Below, piece after piece: positions 60,205 through 64,000 of a stretch of 64,000 nt of DNA. The position numbers and the translations under genes are program-made. Positions within the stretch are counted from its first letter, which is position 1. Each line of letters begins with the position of its first letter. The DNA comes from Nocardioides flavescens (GTDB lineage Bacteria; Actinomycetota; Actinomycetes; Propionibacteriales; Nocardioidaceae). The notes beneath the pieces were generated by a model that worked only from the letters and a program-made list of their open reading frames with translations, was not told the DNA's origin and did no database searches. The stretch lies in assembly GCF_009823805.1 (NCBI RefSeq), contig NZ_WUEK01000005.1, positions 1 to 64,000 on the forward strand. Direction: 5' to 3'.

Positions 60205-60960
60205 TCAGTCGAGGCGGACCGTGACGAGGTCGCTCGAGCCGTCGGCGAGGCCGACGCGCAGCTGCACCCCGTCGCGAGGAGCGTCGGTCAGTGCCGCGCC
60301 GGGCTCCCAGAGGGCGAACCAGCCGTCGTGCACCGTCGCCTCGACATCGCCCAGCGCCACTGAGACGACGTCGGAGCCGACCCGGCCCGCCGCCAGGGAG
60401 ATGTCGGCGCCGTCGATCGAGCCGGTGCCGAGGTCGGTCACGACCACCTCACGTGGGCCGGGCTCGTCGACCGCGGGCCCACTCGAGCCGATCCACGAGC
60501 GGAAGAAGGGGCGCGACTCGTCGGTCACGCAGAGCGCGGAGGTGGCCCCGGGCTGGGCGCTGGCGATCACCACCGTCGTCCAAGCCCCGCGCCGTTCGGC
60601 GACCACGGCCCGTCCGCCGTCGACCCCCTGCGCCTCGCGGCACTGGTCGGCGGCGTCGCGGGCCTCGCCGGCGGACAGGCCGGTCGGCACCGGCTCCCAG
60701 GTCGCGAACGCCGCGTCGCCGCGGGTGAGGGCCGGTGCTGCGACGACGGAGCCGGCGACCGCGACCACCGCGGCCGCGGCGAGGACGAGACGACCCACGC
60801 GCCGGCGCGCCCGGAGGGGGGTCGGCGCCGCACCGCCGCTGGCGAACGACGGCACGGGCGGCACCGTCACGTCGCGGTCCGCGGGGTCGAGGGAGCGCAG
60901 CGCCGCGTCGACGGCGGCGTCGTTGGGGTCGCCGGTCGGGAGGAAGAGCTCACGGGACAT
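60205..60960 (-). CDS. membrane protein co-encoded with the sigma factor, possible anti-sigma
   Basis: A 251-residue single-pass protein. About 55 cytoplasmic residues (LFLPTGDPNDAAVDAALRSLDPADRD) precede one helix (LVLAAAAVVAVAGSVVAAPAL) and an extracytoplasmic domain of about 160 residues with two Cys. The gene overlaps the end of the ECF sigma gene by 11 bases, the normal place of a cognate anti-sigma or sensor. The HxxxCxxC zinc motif of ZAS anti-sigmas is absent. The anti-sigma role is therefore inferred from position and topology only. Confidence 0.72.
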   Translation of the reverse strand: MSRELFLPTGDPNDAAVDAALRSLDPADRDVTVPPVPSFASGGAAPTPLRARRRVGRLVLAAAAVVAVAGSVVAAPALTRGDAAFATWEPVPTGLSAGEARDAADQCREAQGVDGGRAVVAERRGAWTTVVIASAQPGATSALCVTDESRPFFRSWIGSSGPAVDEPGPREVVVTDLGTGSIDGADISLAAGRVGSDVVSVALGDVEATVHDGWFALWEPGAALTDAPRDGVQLRVGLADGSSDLVTVRLD

Positions 60961-61549
60961 CGCAGGGGGTCCTCTCGGAGGTGGGGGAGAGCTGGAGCAG
61001 GGCGCGGAGCGCGCGGCGGGCGCGGCTGAGCCGGAGGCGATAGGCCACCGGCGAGATGCCGAGGACCCGGGCGGCCTGGGGGCCGTCGAGCCCGTCCAGC
61101 ACCGTGAGGGCGAGCGTCTCCTGGTGGGCCTCCGACAGTCGCGACCAGGCCCGGGCGACGTCGAGGCGCAGCAGCGCGTCGTCGTGGTCGGTGCTCGCGC
61201 CGGGCTCGTGGAGCTCCGCCTGGGCGAGACGTACGCCGAGCGCCCGGCGCCGTCGGGAGCCGCGCTCGACGTTCATCAGCACCTGCCGGGCCACCCCGTG
61301 CACCCACGCCCGCGCGTCGTCAGGGTCGCCCGGCACGTCGGCCCAGCGTCGCCACACGACGACCCAGGTCTCGGCGACGACGTCCTCCGCGTGCACGCGA
61401 CGGTCGTGGGTGCGGGTGCGGCGCTGCACGAACCTGAGCAGGTCGGCGCAGGTGGCGGCGTACAACGCCTCGAACGACGCCTCGAACGACGCCTCGAACG
61501 ACGCCTCGAACGGGTCGGGTGGGTGTGCTGGTGGTCTCGTCCGGTCCAT
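60950..61549 (-). CDS. ECF-type RNA polymerase sigma factor
   Basis: A 199-residue sigma-70 family protein. Region 2 is FEALYAATCADLLRFVQRRTRTHDRRVHAEDVVAETWVVVWRRW, and region 4 is LSEAHQETLALTVLDGLDGPQAARVLGISPVAYRLRLSRARRALR. Before region 2 is a run FEASFEASFEASFEAL encoded by a 12-bp tandem repeat, so the N-terminal length could vary between strains. ATG 61549 was chosen over GTG 61555 two codons upstream. It is co-encoded with the membrane protein at 60205 and divergent from dnaK. The target promoter is unknown. Confidence 0.88.
   Translation of the reverse strand: MDRTRPPAHPPDPFEASFEASFEASFEALYAATCADLLRFVQRRTRTHDRRVHAEDVVAETWVVVWRRWADVPGDPDDARAWVHGVARQVLMNVERGSRRRRALGVRLAQAELHEPGASTDHDDALLRLDVARAWSRLSEAHQETLALTVLDGLDGPQAARVLGISPVAYRLRLSRARRALRALLQLSPTSERTPCDVP
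61464..61513 (-). repeat. 12-bp tandem repeat inside the sigma factor gene
   Basis: The unit GCCTCGAACGAC recurs four times in frame, encoding FEAS three times and then FEAL. Copy-number change by slippage would add or remove four residues without a frameshift. Confidence 0.9.
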
Positions 61550-61626
61550 GTCCACCCCCTGTCCGGCCCGGACCGCAGTGTGTCCTGGTCGCACGGAAAG
61601 ACGCGCAGGAATTCGCCGGCCCGGGT

Positions 61627-61691
61627 GGGAACACTTGGCCGACTGGGTAGCGTTGTGCCCAGTGAGCAAACTTGAGTCGCCGGCGCTCAAC
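61627..61691 (+). promoter_or_regulatory. dnaK control region: SigH/SigR-like promoter and HAIR box
   Basis: GGGAAC (61627-61632) and GTT (61652-61654), 19 bases apart, fit the SigH/SigR oxidative and heat stress promoter pattern. CTTGAGT-N7-GCTCAAC at 61671-61691 matches the HAIR element CTTGAGT-N7-ACTCAAG, bound by HspR, with two mismatches in the right half. The box lies downstream of the expected transcription start, fitting repression by HspR in unstressed cells. No hspR is seen in the window; it usually follows dnaJ. Confidence 0.65.
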
Positions 61692-61766
61692 CCCTGAGCC
61701 ACCGAGCGCAGCGGCCCACAGACCAGCGAACCTCTGAGAACCACCGAGAACAAGGAGCACCCCACC

Positions 61767-63649
<1,883 letters not shown>

Positions 63650-63653
<4 letters not shown>

Positions 63654-64000
63654 CCGACTCCTCCCACGAGGACGTCACCCGGGGGGAGCCCGCCGACCAG
63701 GCGGGCTCCTTCCCGGCGGACGCGTCCGCCGAGATGCCCAACGAGACCGAGGTCGAGGTGACGCCGCCCGCGGACGGCGGTGCGGCCGACGACGCCGCCG
63801 CCCAGCAGGTCGCCGAGCTGACGGCGGACCTGCAGCGGGTCCAGGCGGAGTACCTCAACTACAAGCGCCGCGTCGACCGCGACCGCGAGCTGGTGAAGCA
63901 GAACGCGACCTACGCCGCGCTCGCGCCGATCACCGAGGTGCTCGACACCATCGACCGCGCCCGCGAGAGCGCGGCGCAGAGCGACAGCGAGATCGACGGT
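63650..64000 (+). CDS. grpE: nucleotide exchange factor GrpE, truncated by the window end
   Basis: The first 117 codons are present and open to the window edge. The GTG overlaps the dnaK stop (GTGA). The N-terminus is acidic and low-complexity (beginning [16 protein letters not shown]), followed by the GrpE coiled coil [20 protein letters not shown] and then [22 protein letters not shown]. The missing part should contain the rest of the dimerisation helix and the beta domain that releases ADP from DnaK. Confidence 0.95.

Noticed and set aside
60205..60960. Zinc-binding anti-sigma (ZAS) protein
   Set aside because: The HxxxCxxC motif is missing; only position and topology suggest an anti-sigma role.

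Overview
The window is about 72% GC chromosomal DNA from an actinobacterium, most likely a member of the Nocardioidaceae such as Nocardioides. That assignment is inferred from gene content: MDMPI_N (mycothiol-linked) proteins, an mycobacterial-type FadE5 and EtfD, a tRNA-Gly/dcd pair, an IdeR/DmdR-type iron box, a HAIR-controlled dnaK-grpE operon, GTG starts, ATGA/GTGA gene overlaps and apparently leaderless promoters. There is no integrase, transposase, rRNA, CRISPR array or plasmid gene. One tRNA gene is present, with a decayed tandem copy beside it.

Layout. 0.1-11.9 kb holds an aldo/keto reductase, an MDMPI_N protein, an NHLRC2-like protein, a lysE/lysG exporter-regulator pair, fadE5, and a TauE-Rrf2 operon. 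11.9-23.7 kb holds a repeat array, tRNA-Gly(CCC), dcd, an iron-regulated siderophore-interacting protein, a DUF4097/ribbon-helix-helix operon, a sodium:solute symporter, a PASTA protein, and EtfD with a long repeated tail. 22.6-28.4 kb holds an IclR regulator, an MFS carrier and hutHU. The rest of the histidine pathway (an M20 amidohydrolase, hutF, hutI) lies at 39.7-43.3 kb. Both hut operons carry nearly the same 14-bp palindrome in their promoters. Between them are proteases, two CitE-like lyases, a TetR/SDR pair and transporters. 43.4-47.6 kb holds a LuxR-type LAL regulator and a small cassette flanked by identical 74-bp palindromes.

47.65-55.19 kb is a run of nine tightly spaced or overlapping genes. 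It opens with an acidic 71-residue peptide containing two 17-residue repeats. A JmjC/cupin oxygenase follows, apparently starting at CTG inside the peptide stop region, with a 17-bp perfect hairpin early in its coding sequence. Next comes a sucraseferredoxin-like protein. It continues into a UbiA, reductase, type III PKS, ICMT-like methyltransferase, FAD monooxygenase and Idi set resembling actinobacterial alkylresorcinol/prenylated hydroquinone clusters. The first three genes are the best candidate here for an undescribed peptide-modification system. 55.3-64 kb holds two exported proteins, an aldo/keto reductase, a hybrid histidine kinase, a sigma/membrane-protein pair, dnaK and the start of grpE.

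Intergenic DNA is rich in palindromic repeats. The main family has 37-40 bp units with conserved arms and a variable central stem that stays paired through compensatory changes; it occurs at six loci plus a truncated unit at the window start. Two smaller families are also present. Start sites were chosen from overlaps, ribosome binding sites and family knowledge; no database search was possible.
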